A stretch of 64,000 nt of DNA from the NCBI GenBank assembly GCA_030272585.1, contig BSYQ01000011.1, forward strand, positions 1,488,001 to 1,552,000, read 5' to 3'. The position numbers and the translations under genes are program-made. Positions 32,701-43,171 of the stretch are shown piece by piece. This stretch comes from Bryopsis sp. KO-2023 (lineage: Eukaryota; Chlorophyta; Ulvophyceae; Bryopsidales; Bryopsidaceae). Below the pieces are notes generated by a model. It saw only the letters and a list, made by a program, of their open reading frames with translations. It made no database searches and was not told where the DNA came from. The first letter of the stretch is position 1. Each line of letters opens with the position of its first letter.

Positions 32701-32774
32701 GAAGACTGCACCAAGACGGCCGAATCTTCGACTGGGACCTCACACTCGTTGCGGTCCCTGTTTCTTATTTGCAT
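29753..32774 (-). CDS. Armadillo-repeat protein, seven exons (paralogue 1)
   Basis: Exons on -: 32774-32478, 32339-32150, 32041-31955, 31841-31435, 31286-30941, 30620-30434 and 30056-29753, giving 605 codons plus stop in one frame. The N-terminal 160 residues are helical (QDVNQLLHRSFAMYLRVRNPSA, SQDVVGQCVSLLSRLQEVLHE). From there to the end come Armadillo repeats of about 42 residues: RKLAVLATDATTSRAIAGAG, SRALANIALTDSGNLDSILYHGG, VRAVTGLAKHPGLRGELVDCGAV, LANIAAL, and TLAALSRTTNGLDEIRRCGG. Armadillo repeats form a superhelix that binds partner proteins. No U-box, kinase or other enzyme domain is visible. The closest relative is the divergent neighbour at 34242. An upstream non-coding exon is possible. 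Confidence 0.82.
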
Positions 32775-34241
32775 ATCTATCTTTCACCAGAAAACAGTAG
32801 TCGCCACGGGAAGCGGACGGCGGCAAAGCAAGGAAAAAGCAGGAAGACACTGTGAAATTGCCTGTGGTAGAGCACGCTTCAATCTCGACCTCTCTTTGCA
32901 ATTACTTGTTTCCGTTACTCTGACGTCATGACGAACAACGGACAAGCCCGAAAACCCATGTTTCACATAATTGCTCGTGGTGTCTTTTCGTGTTCTAACC
33001 TTGAATTCCAACATTGCAATGCCGACTGGACAGCAGTCATTGTGAGCGTTGGGTGCACGGCAATTACTGTGAGGAGCGCACGGCCCATTTCCCAGCCGCC
33101 TTGGCATGATGATTGTGCCAAGCGGCTCGCTTGCGCAAAGTATGCGGACCCAGTTCACTTCAATTTTGAAACAAGAGCCTGATTCTCCTGAACGCGATCT
33201 GGGCCAGCGGGGTGTGCACTCCACGCCCTTGTTTCATACAGCGAAGTGTGACTTTTTGATCACCTGAAAACGTTTTTCGGAGAATTTCTGGTTGAGGGGG
33301 TTTCAAACCTCATACCTTCGTTGTTGAGGTTGAAGGTGGCGGCTGAGAAACCCCCGTAACGCTTCACATCACACTTGAGGCTAATGAAGCTGATCGGTGC
33401 TGTCCAACACGTGATGTGTCGCGCGTCTGCTGTTCTCTCGAATCAAATCTGCCTCTCACTGAGTTCCCCAAGAGGAGGGTCGCCACGAAAAGGATCTGTT
33501 GATCGAATCGGCTGGCCAGCGCGTTGCAGGTACAGTAGCCCGTTATTTATTCAACGTCTGCGAAATCGCTTCCAAGAATAAGTTTTGCGCGGCAAAGAAA
33601 CGGGCGCGCGCGAAAGGAGCGTAGGTGCGTCAAGCGGGCCTGGGTGGCTCGATGATTGCTTCGAAGTTTGGGTTTGGGGCGGGGGGGGTGGCCAATTCGC
33701 CGCCGTTGTGGATTTGTGTGATTATATTTGTCAGGTTTTTTTTTGAATTCGTGGAGTACAAAAAGAAGAAGTGAACCAGGTAGTGCAAAGCGGAATGACG
33801 CGACCTGTATCGCCCCCAAAAAAAATCGAACCCCTTCGCGATGGCCGTTGGGGACGTTGCTGGATTACTCGATCCAGCTTCTCGCAAGCGCACGAACCCC
33901 GCCGTCCTTTGCCACTTCCTGTGGTCTGTCTGTTGTGCTATGATTCATCAACTGCCCCTATGATATTTCTGACAAAAATCAGTGGATCCAGCATGGGGGG
34001 GGAATCCTCTGGAATCTGATCCAATGCTGCTTGATTTCAGAATATAGAGTTGCTGCTCAGAAGTGCAGCGCTTTCATGTTACTTCTTTTTTGCTGCAGCT
34101 AATGAATGCATCCTCTGGATGCGCTTGGCTCCAGCAGTAGTACAAATATATGCAAGAAAAAAAATTCTTCTTTTTGGGGGGGGAGGGGGCTGAAGGGTGT
34201 TGTTGCTGATGTGTTTTTCTTGCAGTCCGAATATAAAGAAA
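32775..34241. other. Divergent intergenic region between the two Armadillo genes
   Basis: About 1.5 kb separates the two start codons and probably holds both promoters. It has moderate G+C and no clear exon. A nested hairpin lies at 33296-33355. G-runs occur near 33678-33690 and 34179-34190. An acceptor-like CAG at 34223-34225 just upstream of the + gene suggests a 5' leader exon somewhere here. I see no clear TATA box. Confidence 0.45.
33296..33355. other. Nested hairpin, possible structured RNA
   Basis: GGGGGTTTC (33296-33304) pairs perfectly with GAAACCCCC (33347-33355). Inside, AACCTCA (33306-33312) pairs with TGAGGTT (33325-33331). The nine-pair outer and seven-pair inner stems are unusual in this A/T-rich background. 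I cannot assign a known RNA family. Confidence 0.35.
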
Positions 34242-37200
34242 ATGAGAGTTTTTGCCTCTCAAGACGTCAACCAGCTGCTCCACAGGTGCTTTAGCTTGTA
34301 CCTTGGAGTGCGGAATCCCAGCGCCGGACTGCAGGATCTAATGAATCAATCGATAATGCTGGTGAATGAAATAACAGGCCACAGTCCTTGCAGCCAAGAC
34401 GTCGTCGGACAATACGTCAGTGTGCTGTCCAGGCTGCAGGAAATTCTCCAAGAGGTGCCCACTATCGATTGTAACACAACTTCGTTCCCACCCCCCCCCA
34501 AAAAAAAAACAGAAGAAGAAAATGAATTTTTGGCTTGAGAAGAGGGGAGGTTACATCAGGCGATGGCTGATTAAAGAATGAAAAAAGTTCAACAAGTTAT
34601 GTGAATGGTTTGGATGGTTTTTTGGTGAGGCGTAAGATGTGCGTTTTTTTGGTGGTTTTTTTATTTTTTAAAGATAAATTTGTTGAGATGGCCAGCTTCT
34701 TGCCACCTCAGGGAGTACGAGGCAAGAAGCTGGCAATATTCAGATGGAGGTCGCTGAGAACTGCCGAAAAGGAGGTGGAAGAGCTGCGACAAAGAATATC
34801 TGTTATAAGAGGCGACCTCCATTCATTAATGAACGTCATGCGCAGCCGACTGCTGAATTCCAGCGGTGCAGTGTCGGTGTTGGTGGCGAGGCTGGGAAAA
34901 GGTAAAACAAGATCTGACCATGCATATTTTTCTTGATGTTGATATGTTGGCAAAAAAAAGGCCAAGTTTTTCTTTGGGGGTTTTTTGTGGGGGGAATGGA
35001 GAGTGGTCATCGATAGTTTTCCTGTCTTTTCTTGAGAATGTTTGTCTGCCGATTACAGGTAAAAACGAGCGTCGTGAGGCTGCAGCGAGAAAGCTGGCAG
35101 TGCTGGCAGTGGACAGAACCACGGGCCGAGATATTGCCAACTCAGGTAGCCTTTTGGATCACCGGTTGATGCAACTGACCATTCTTTTTATGCTCAAATC
35201 CTCAGCTGGACGCACGCGCGTGTGTGTTTTTCTCGGAGCATGTTCTCCATCGTCTTGCACAGAATAATACCGTTGTCGAAAAAATTTATCGACTGCTGAG
35301 AGAAGTATGTAGCTTTTCTTTTCTTTGCTCGAAATTCGATGTGAGGATTTCTGTTGTGTTTTGTTCCAATATCCGTCAGGCGGCGTCCCCATGTTGATCA
35401 AAATATTGGACGATGGGGACGTGCGGTGTCAAATCCAAGCACTCCGTGCGCTGGCAAACATGGCTTTGTCAGACCCCGACAATCAGGAGGCTATTCTCTA
35501 CCACGGAGGTTTGGAGCGGATAGGAAAACTGCTGTTCGTGGATTGCAAAGCTCTGCAAGAACAGGCGGCTTGCTGCTTGGGCAACATGTCTGACATGTTC
35601 ATGGGGGAGCTTTCGGAAAACTGGTCCAGAGCGATCATTGGCCTGGTGCATCTGCTGCACACTTCTGTGTGGTGCAGAGTCCAAGCCGTTCGTGCTGTGA
35701 CTGGTTTGGTGAGACATCCGGAGCTGCGGTCGGAGTTGGTTGCCTGTGGGGTTGTGAAACCGCTGCTGAAACTGGCCATGGGGGTGAGTTGCAAGCTTGA
35801 TAGTCCGTGGGATTGGCATTTTTTTTGCATATATGTATATTTTTAAAAATGTTTTATTCCAGGCATTGGGACTGGCAGTTTGCTTTTTTTTTGGTCCATC
35901 CACCCATGCCCAGCACCATTACAGCGTTTTAATCAAACACGATATTGGGTGGCGTTTTTTCTGGTATTTCGTCCCCCGATTTTGCACGCTGTGAGAAGAT
36001 ACATGTGTTCTGTATATGGCAGGGGTGCCAGGTCACCAGCCACCTCGCTGTTCGGGCGCTGGCATATCTCAGCATCGACGAAGAAATCAGCTTCGTTCTG
36101 GCTCAGGCGGGTGCCGTTAACGTGCTGATGGCGATTCTCAAGAGAGACGGCCTGGGGGACAAATGCAAGGAAAACGTTATGTGCTGCCTGGCGAACATCG
36201 CTGCTTTGGAGCACAGCGGCGGCATCAACTCGAAACCTTGGGACAAAGGCATCAAGCTGCTGATGGGTGCGTGCACCGAACAGAGCGCCGTTTGTCGGAG
36301 GAACTCCGTGCTGGCGTTGACCCACCTATCTCGAAGGCAGACTCTGCAGGAAGTCATGGCCAAATGTGGTGAGCAAACATCTTTCTCAAGTAACTCGGCC
36401 TCGGACATCCTTTTTCCCTTTTTCCCAGGTCATCCCCAGGTTTTCTGTGTCAGTTTTCCAGTTTCATGCAGATGGAAATATTTTTGAAATTGTGCAGGAC
36501 GAAGAATCGAGCCATGCTGAATTCGTTTTTTTTTTTTTTTTTTTTTGGGGGGGGGGTTGATCTGGTCCACACACCCCTCATAATGCTCTCAAATTTTTCT
36601 TTTTTCAAGGTTTTTTTTCCCCAAAGAATTCAAATTTCTTATTTTTTTCAGGGGAGCTAGCCCAGAAAAGGAGCCCCACAAGTGCTTTTTTTTTCTGGAC
36701 TGAGGTTTTTGTTTTGATGCTGTTTGCTGAGAAGGAGCAATTCCATGGCTGGTTGAGATCATGAGGATTTCAGATTTGGCGTCCAAACAGAGGGCTGCCA
36801 TCGCCCTTGCGAACATTGCCAGCAACCGAAAACACTCCAGTGAGGCTCACACTCAAATCGTTGCAGCCGGAGGTGTGGAGGCAATGGCAGAATTGCTCAA
36901 GAGCGAGGATCCACTGTGCAGGTCTGACTGGAATCGCATGAATGCACATTTTGTACTGGAAGATGATCCAGTCTGCTGGCGTTATGCTGTCGTTCGTTCA
37001 GTTATAGGAAAAAAAAACGCCAGGCTGTGGATTGAATGCCAGAATCGGCGCCCGTTAACCCCTCTTGTCGCTTTGCGAGGGGTGAACCCGCTTTTGACTC
37101 GTTTTCTGTTTTCACTTCTTGCTGTTTTGCTTCACAGGGAGCAGGCGTGTCGGACTCTCGCGCGACTGTCGCTCCGTCGTAAATTCCACGGTCAATTGTT

Positions 37201-37444
37201 ATCCAGTGGGGTCACGGCGTTGCTGCTGGTCGTGTTGAAAACCTCGTCGTCCTCCAATACCTGCGTCGGCTTCGCGACTTGCACGCTGGCCGCGCTTTCG
37301 CGGACGACCAATGGGTTGGAGGAAATTCGACGATGCGGCGGAAGACGGGCGGTTGGGCAACTGGGATGCGGCAACGTCATCTGCAAGCGAAACCGTGCCA
37401 CGATTTTGACCAGGCTTAAGGAGCGGACCACAACTTCTTCGTAA
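34242..37444 (+). CDS. Armadillo-repeat protein, seven exons (paralogue 2)
   Basis: Exons 34242-34454, 34712-34901, 35059-35145, 35380-35783, 36023-36368, 36735-36921 and 37138-37444 give 577 codons plus stop. Exons 2, 3, 5 and 6 have exactly the same length as in the - strand paralogue (190, 87, 346 and 187 nt), and all intron phases match. Armadillo motifs are clear: RKLAVLAVDRTTGRDIANSG, LRALANMALSDPDNQEAILYHGG, VRAVTGLVRHPELRSELVACGVV, LANIAALEHSGG, QRAAIALANIASNRKHSSEAHTQI and TLAALSRTTNGLEEIRRCGG. The likely role is a protein-binding scaffold, with no catalytic domain seen. The N-terminus (MRVFASQDVNQLLHRC) is shorter than in paralogue 1. The frame is open upstream to an acceptor at 34225, so an extra coding exon cannot be excluded. 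Confidence 0.83.
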
Positions 37445-39835
37445 AAACACGCCACTCGCTTTTTGCCAAACCAGAAAGAATTCTGGAAAGGCAAAACTCT
37501 CTCCGTTTTGGAACGGAGGTGCCAGAAAAGTCGCTTTGTGTGTGTATAATTAACCGATATATATATATATATATGACTGTATTTGTCCAACTGCTGCAGT
37601 TTTATTCTGCTGAATAAATCATGGTCCAAAGAATTCGAGAACAATCCCGGGGGGGGGGGAAAGAAGGAAAAAAAAACACCACATTCTATTGTGACTGTTT
37701 CTCTTTTTTTCCCATTTTGAACTATTTTCAGCTCGAATTCGGATCTTTTTTTTTTTATTCTGTTTTTTTTGTTTTTTGTTTTAATTGTTATTTTGGTGTT
37801 GACACCAAAATATTGCCTTTTTCTTCCAAAAAAAGCAATCAGGGAAAAGAGACATTCTTCGAACTGGAAAGAAAAAGAATTTTACGGACATTTGAAAAAA
37901 AACAGAACATATATATATCTGTAGAAAAGAAAAAAAAAAGAGAGATCCCTTGACTGACTGCGAACGGAGGGAATAGTTGCAAGAGAGAAAAAAGAACAAA
38001 ACCTCTAGAACCGAATTTTCTTTGCTAGATTATTCATGTTGTTTTCGAAAAATATATAGAATGAATGATTTGAACCGCCAAAAAAAAAAAAAAAAAACCT
38101 GAAAAAGGGAAAGAAAAAAAATCTGTGCACAGTGGAGGAGAGAGCCAAAAAAAAAATTGAACCAGAGCTGCACGAAGGAAAAAGAAAGGAAATATATATT
38201 ATAACATATATATACATATCATGCATATATTTATGTGTCTACATTTGAAGGAAAAAAAAAAGGGAAAAGAAAAGAAAAAACGCCCATTGGAAAAGAAAAA
38301 GAGAGGAACACACAGAATGGGCTCATTGTTTTTGAAGTATTGGGGACCTGTGCTTTTTTTTTTTGGTAGTTTTTTTCCTTCCCCCCCTCCCCTCCCCTTT
38401 TCTATTTTTCCCCTTTTTCTGAGAATAAGTGGCCAAAGCAGTGGGGTTGGATCAATGTATGCATTGGATTCCTTTCAAGCCCCGATCAAAATATGATCAA
38501 AAAAAAGATAAAAACGCAGTGTAAAAAAATAACTGTTGCTTGTTGGTTACGGACTGGGCTGACTGTCGAGGTGGAGGGTTTTTCCGAAAAGATGAGAAAA
38601 AAAGGGGGGAAGGGGGGGGCAGGGGAAAAAAAAAGCAACGGGGAAAAGAATTTTCTGAATTCTAATTTTAGGACAAGAAGAAGAAAAAAAAAAGATAAAA
38701 TTACTCCAAGCAAGTCGTACGGGATTTTGTGGTGGGATTGGTGTTCTGTGCATAACTGCATTTACAGGGGGAGGGGAAAAAAAACCAAAAAAACATACAT
38801 TAATGGTGTTGTGTGTGTGTGTTTGTTTTTTTACCTTCTTTTCTTTTTGCACAGGGAAATAACCCGACTCTATTCACATGCATGCAGATTTTTATCAAGG
38901 GAAAAAAAAACAAAAAAAAACTATTGACATGGGGAGGGATGGGTAGATAAAATTGGGCAGGGGGTAAAAAACAAAACAAAACAAAAACGAAGGGGTGTCT
39001 TGCTGCCAATTTCCTGTTTTGAAAAACAGAGAATAAAGGATTTGGACAATTTTACAACTAGTGTGAGGGCCGTCCAATTCCATTTCACATAGCATGTGGT
39101 CGATTTTTTTTTTTGGTTTTTTGTTTTTTTTTCCTTTTTGTACAGATGTATTTTTTTTTCGGTTGCATTTGGGTTGGATCGAAACGGTAATATTTTATTA
39201 TAGGGGCGGGTAGGTTGATCGAGGATAATACCCTGTGTGTGTTTACTAAGGTCGACAACAGCTAGCCTCATTTATAGAAAAAAAAGCAAGAAAACAAAAA
39301 CAAAGAGGGGTCAAGGGAAGGGGGGTAAAAAAAAGAAGAAAAAAAAAAGGCATTAAAGAAAAAGAAAATGCATTTACGAAACAAAAAGGTGGTTTGGGGA
39401 GGGGAATTTTCAAAACAAAAAAGAAGCGAAGAATACCTTTTTTCTATCGGTGTTTCCCTCTTTCTTTATTTTGGTTTCTTTTTTATGATGATTTTTTTTT
39501 CTTGGGGGGTGGTATTTGTCCAATTTTTATTTTCGCTTTTTTTTTTTTTCCATCGCTCTTTTGGATTTTACATTTCGAATTGCACTAGAACAGAAAAAAA
39601 AAAGATGCATAGCTACTGTTTTCTGTTGAACAATGACGGGGAAAAAAAATTTTACCCAAAGAATTGGGGGGGGAGGGACTAGATTTTTGCAAAATACACG
39701 TATTGGGGTTCTGAAGCATAAAAACAGAAAAAAGGGAAAAAAAAACGGAACAAAAAAAATCGGCTGGATGGATTTGATTTGTTTCGGTTGGACAGACCGA
39801 TTTATGAAAGGAAAATAATTACTTCAAAATTCACC
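37445..39835. other. Homopolymer-rich intergenic DNA; no gene resolved
   Basis: This 2.4-kb stretch follows the + strand Armadillo gene. It has A, T and G runs nearly throughout, and (TA)n at 37558-37574 and near 38205. Open frames are low-complexity Phe/Lys strings on both strands and I do not regard them as coding. Confidence 0.5.
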
Positions 39836-40581
39836 ATGGCAAGATATTTTTGGGGCAGCGGAATTAGGGAATGTAAAAAAAAAAAAGATATTTGTGTTGA
39901 TTTTGTCACAATGCCTGTTCTACCCAAAATGTCTGATGGTAGGTTTTGTTTTGTTTTTTTTGCTGATGCGCCTGTTCCAATCATCCTCGCATAGTTTTGG
40001 TTTTTAATTTGTGTGCAGTCTCGTCATTGTCCGACGAATCCTTTAAACCAGAAGATTTCAAGGCCTGCGAGGAACTTAACAAAAGAATTTTCTTCAAACA
40101 AATTCAGAATATATATGTACAGGTGTGGGACCACCCTGGAGAGGTTTCGAGGTCTCGTTTCAAACACAACAGGCGGACACAATGCCTTGATTTGCCCTTC
40201 AATGCCCAACCTCCACATTTTTGAAATGCCGGGAGTCCTGGAAGAAGCAGAAGAGGGCGAATCACTGTTTGGGACATTAAAACTCCTGATAGTTTCCTTC
40301 TCCATCAGGAAACTCAAGAGCTAGTTTTCCAAGCGTTCGAAAAAAAGCCTCCATCTCGATCCACCATTGAGTCGATGCTGGCAAAAAATTATGGTTGCGA
40401 TCGGAAGAATGCCAAGCAACGTCAGAACGGGGGGATGGTGTTTCAGGAGTGGCGGGTCTTCTGTGGATTGAATTTTTGTTCCAGTGAAGAAGAAAGAAAG
40501 GGGAAAAACCCGACGGTTTTTGAATCTACACAGAACGGTGCTTTTGGAGGTGAAGCCAAGAAAACAGGGGCAGGGATTTAA
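39836..40581 (+). CDS. Putative small protein with a homeodomain-like segment, three exons
   Basis: The model is exons 39836-39938, 40019-40122 and 40309-40581, which keep one frame of 159 codons plus stop. The start lies in a good context (CACCATGG). Exon 3 begins ETQELVFQAFEKKPPSRSTI and continues ESMLAKNYGCDRKNAKQ. That resembles helices 1 and 2 of a homeodomain (LxxxFEKxPxPSxxxxxxLAxxxG). The recognition helix (WFxNR) is not seen; instead the frame reads MVFQEWRVFCGLNF after a short Gly-rich gap. It may be a divergent or broken homeobox gene, or an unrelated protein. Exon 2 is helical and charged. Splice sites are plausible but not strong (GTGTGG donor). Confidence 0.4.
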
Positions 40582-41622
40582 GCAGAAACGCTCAATGAGT
40601 TGAGGCGAAGGGGGCCGTGGGAAGGAGACAAGATGGGTTTATTATTGTTGTAGCAATTGGAATTAGAATATATAAAAAGAACCCCTGGAAATGCAGGAAG
40701 TCTTACCAGATCAAGTTTTCTGCCATTTCCACACATTTCGTTTCATTTCGGGCGGATCATGAAACATGAAACGTTGTCAGCACTTGTTGGCTGGCGCCAT
40801 CCATCGTTTACCGAAAAAAACGTTTTTGGCAGTGTGGCAGCTTGATTAGATCAAAACACAAATATTCTAGATTGTATTTGTTGGAAAGAAGTCCAGTGCA
40901 GGCTCACCCATACAACAAATACTTAAAAACAAGAGATAATTATCTTGTTCCCACACGAGTCTACAGCCTGTAGTACTGAGTACTGTGAATTTTGAATTCA
41001 CAGTCTTGTTCATTTTGAGTCGAGGCATAAACAATCGCATAAAGAAGTAAACTGGCTGACACTTGTTCACTTTTCTTTACAAGAAAAGAACAGCCACGAG
41101 TTCAAAGCCTGGCATTTCTACAAACGTTTCCCTGTGGGAACATCCACATGAAAGAAGGTCAATTTGAGGAAACAGACCCCCACCCCTATTTTTTTGGAAG
41201 GATTAAAAAATGAAAGGCTCTGGTCGGAATACTGCCCCTGATTTTTTTTCTTTTTCGTTTATCTTGTTTTAATCTTCCCTGAATTGGAGACGTGTTCGAC
41301 AAAAAATTGGAGGGAAAAGTTCTAAAAAAAAACCACATTGCTGCATATTGCTGCACATTGCTGAGAAAAAAGTTGAGAAGAAGAGTAGAAATGTTCGATA
41401 ACTGGAAAGTGCAGCCAAGAAATGCCACACACGCACACCAAAATACAAATTAAAGGAGTTGGTTTCTGAAAAGATTCTACTCGATATTCATCTCAAGATC
41501 TAGCGCATTCATTGCTTGCCTACCTAGTTTTTCCAATTACCCATTCTATTTGTGTGTTTTTTTTGCATTTGTTTTTTTTCCCTATTTTTTCTTTTTCCCC
41601 AAAATGCTTTCTCAGCATTTGT
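40582..41622. other. Intergenic; nothing recognised
   Basis: This is A/T-rich DNA with several short frames and no motif. Short palindromic words such as CTACAGCCTGTAG (near 40970) are present. No repeats shared with the rest of the window were seen. Confidence 0.4.
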
Positions 41623-42003
41623 CGTCAACCTATACAGCCTCTGGATGAAAGAACTGGGTTTTTGGGCAAACGCAAGATGTGGTCAGCTTTTTACACGAAG
41701 GGCAAAAAGAAAAATGGTGAAAAAAACAAAAAGGATGACTGTGGGTAGGAAGCTGCCTTTCCGCTGATCCTATGTCTGACATTTTCAGACAACCTGGTTG
41801 TCTCCATGGCTGAGTCCAAACAGAGGAAAAAAAATCCCACTGCATGAAAAGTGCAACTGATGCAACCCTCAATGGGAGACTTCCCATTTCTTTTTTCTTT
41901 TCTTTTTTTTTGTTCTGCAATACTTGGGCGATTTTTTCCACACCAGCGGTGGCTGCCTTCTAAATGATGGCTGGGCATGCATGCAAATATATTTCTGAAC
42001 GCA
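41623..42003 (+). repeat. Dispersed repeat, copy 1 (inverted relative to 61372-61757)
   Basis: About 380 bp runs from CGTCAACCTATACAGCC to TTTCTGAACGCAA. It matches the reverse complement of 61372-61757 with scattered differences and small gaps. I find no terminal inverted repeat, no poly-A tail and no clear target duplication, so the class is open. It could be a MITE or SINE fragment, or a duplicated gene piece. Confidence 0.7.
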
Positions 42004-42061
42004 AATAATGATCCAATTAATTAATAATCGATTTGTATCAAAATATGAAAAGCTTTTTCGG

Positions 42062-42263
42062 GTTAATATCGGAACCGTTTTTCAGGTTGGGGACGGTATT
42101 GCACGGCTTGGAAAAAGTAATGGCAGGTGATCTTTTAGAGTTTGCTGATGGAACAATTGGTATTGCTTTAAATTTGGAAACAAAAAATGTCGGTGTTGTG
42201 TTAATGGAAGAGGGAACTGCTGTTCAAGAGGGTACTTCAGTAACAGCAACTGGAAAAATGGCA
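42062..42263 (+). pseudogene. atpA: Nuclear fragment of a plastid-type ATP synthase alpha-subunit gene (atpA)
   Basis: Translation gives [14 protein letters not shown], then in another frame [31 protein letters not shown] and [10 protein letters not shown]. This is the N-terminal beta-barrel region of the F1 alpha subunit. The wording ([19 protein letters not shown]) is that of chloroplast and cyanobacterial proteins, not mitochondrial ones. About 65 codons remain. A short deletion of about 7 bases after GIAR breaks the frame, and both ends stop abruptly. AT-rich third positions fit a plastid origin. It is best read as a nuclear plastid-DNA insertion (NUPT). Confidence 0.85.
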
Positions 42264-42605
42264 GTTTCTTGCTGAACGGTTTTACAGAACCCCTAGAGAA
42301 ACCCCTTCAAACAAACATGATTCCCATTATATACCCCTGCCTGGGTACTCGAAACTCGAACTCCGCCAAGAAAAACACATCACACTAACTGTCCTTAAAC
42401 CACACCCTGTCCCGCATCACAGGACCGATCTCTATGACCGACGCCTTAATTTTTTTTTTAGAATCTAGAAGCTCCCCTAATAAAGCTTGTTGCTTTATCC
42501 GAGACAGTGATACTTTTGTCTAAAAAATATTTTTGTGCATTTTGTTGATTGTACGCGATCGAATTAGTGGATCGCATATGGCGTTTCGCATACCTGACAG
42601 AAACT

Positions 42606-43171
42606 AGGGGAACATATAAGGAAAGACCGTGATACTTCGGATAACTCTTTCGTGTAAAAACGATTGGTTCACAACATGGTTTCCTAGACTTTCGTAAGAA
42701 GTCGGGTCGAACTGTCCCCGACTGAGTCTCAACCAAGGAACACCATCAACACATTTCCTACACAACTGATTGCAGCCACATTCGGATGGAATTGTTTCTG
42801 TTTGCAAGCCCTTTTTAACACATTTGTAGCCCACGCAGACCTAAAAAAAATAAAAATAATAATAAAATAGTAAATTAAAAAAAAATAATAATAATAATAA
42901 ATAATAATAAAAACGCGTTACTTACATTTGCAACAAATGTTGGCGCTGGGGAGGAGGCGATGGACTCGACCGGTCTTGGGGCTGTTGGGGCTGAGCCGCT
43001 GGACTCGATTCTTGACATCCTCGATCTTCGTGAAAAGCCTGCAAACGAACCGAAACAAGTGTTACACTTTCTGCGACCCCTTCCACCACCACCGCCTCCT
43101 CCTTGTCCGGCACCAAAACTGCCACGGCCTCCACCCCCGTTTCTCCAGCCCAGTGCCAACAAAACGCCTAA
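42606..43171 (-). CDS. Possible Gly-rich, Cys-containing protein, partial model (two exons)
   Basis: On - a T-run plus AG acceptor near 43172 precedes a frame rich in Gly/Arg (RNGGGGRGSFGAGQGG, GRGRRKC). It reads to a good donor AAT|GTAAGT (about 42927). After a T-rich acceptor it resumes at about 42839 with VCVGYKCVKKGLQ and CGCNQLCRKC. The junction keeps frame. Gly/Arg-rich stretches occur in RNA-binding proteins, and the paired Cys could bind zinc. No start codon was found upstream. A 206-codon frame on the other strand (42960-43580) overlaps it and cannot be excluded as the real gene. Confidence 0.33.

Noticed and set aside
37621-39700. Numerous Phe/Lys-rich open frames
   Set aside because: All arise from A and T homopolymers; no codon-usage or motif support.
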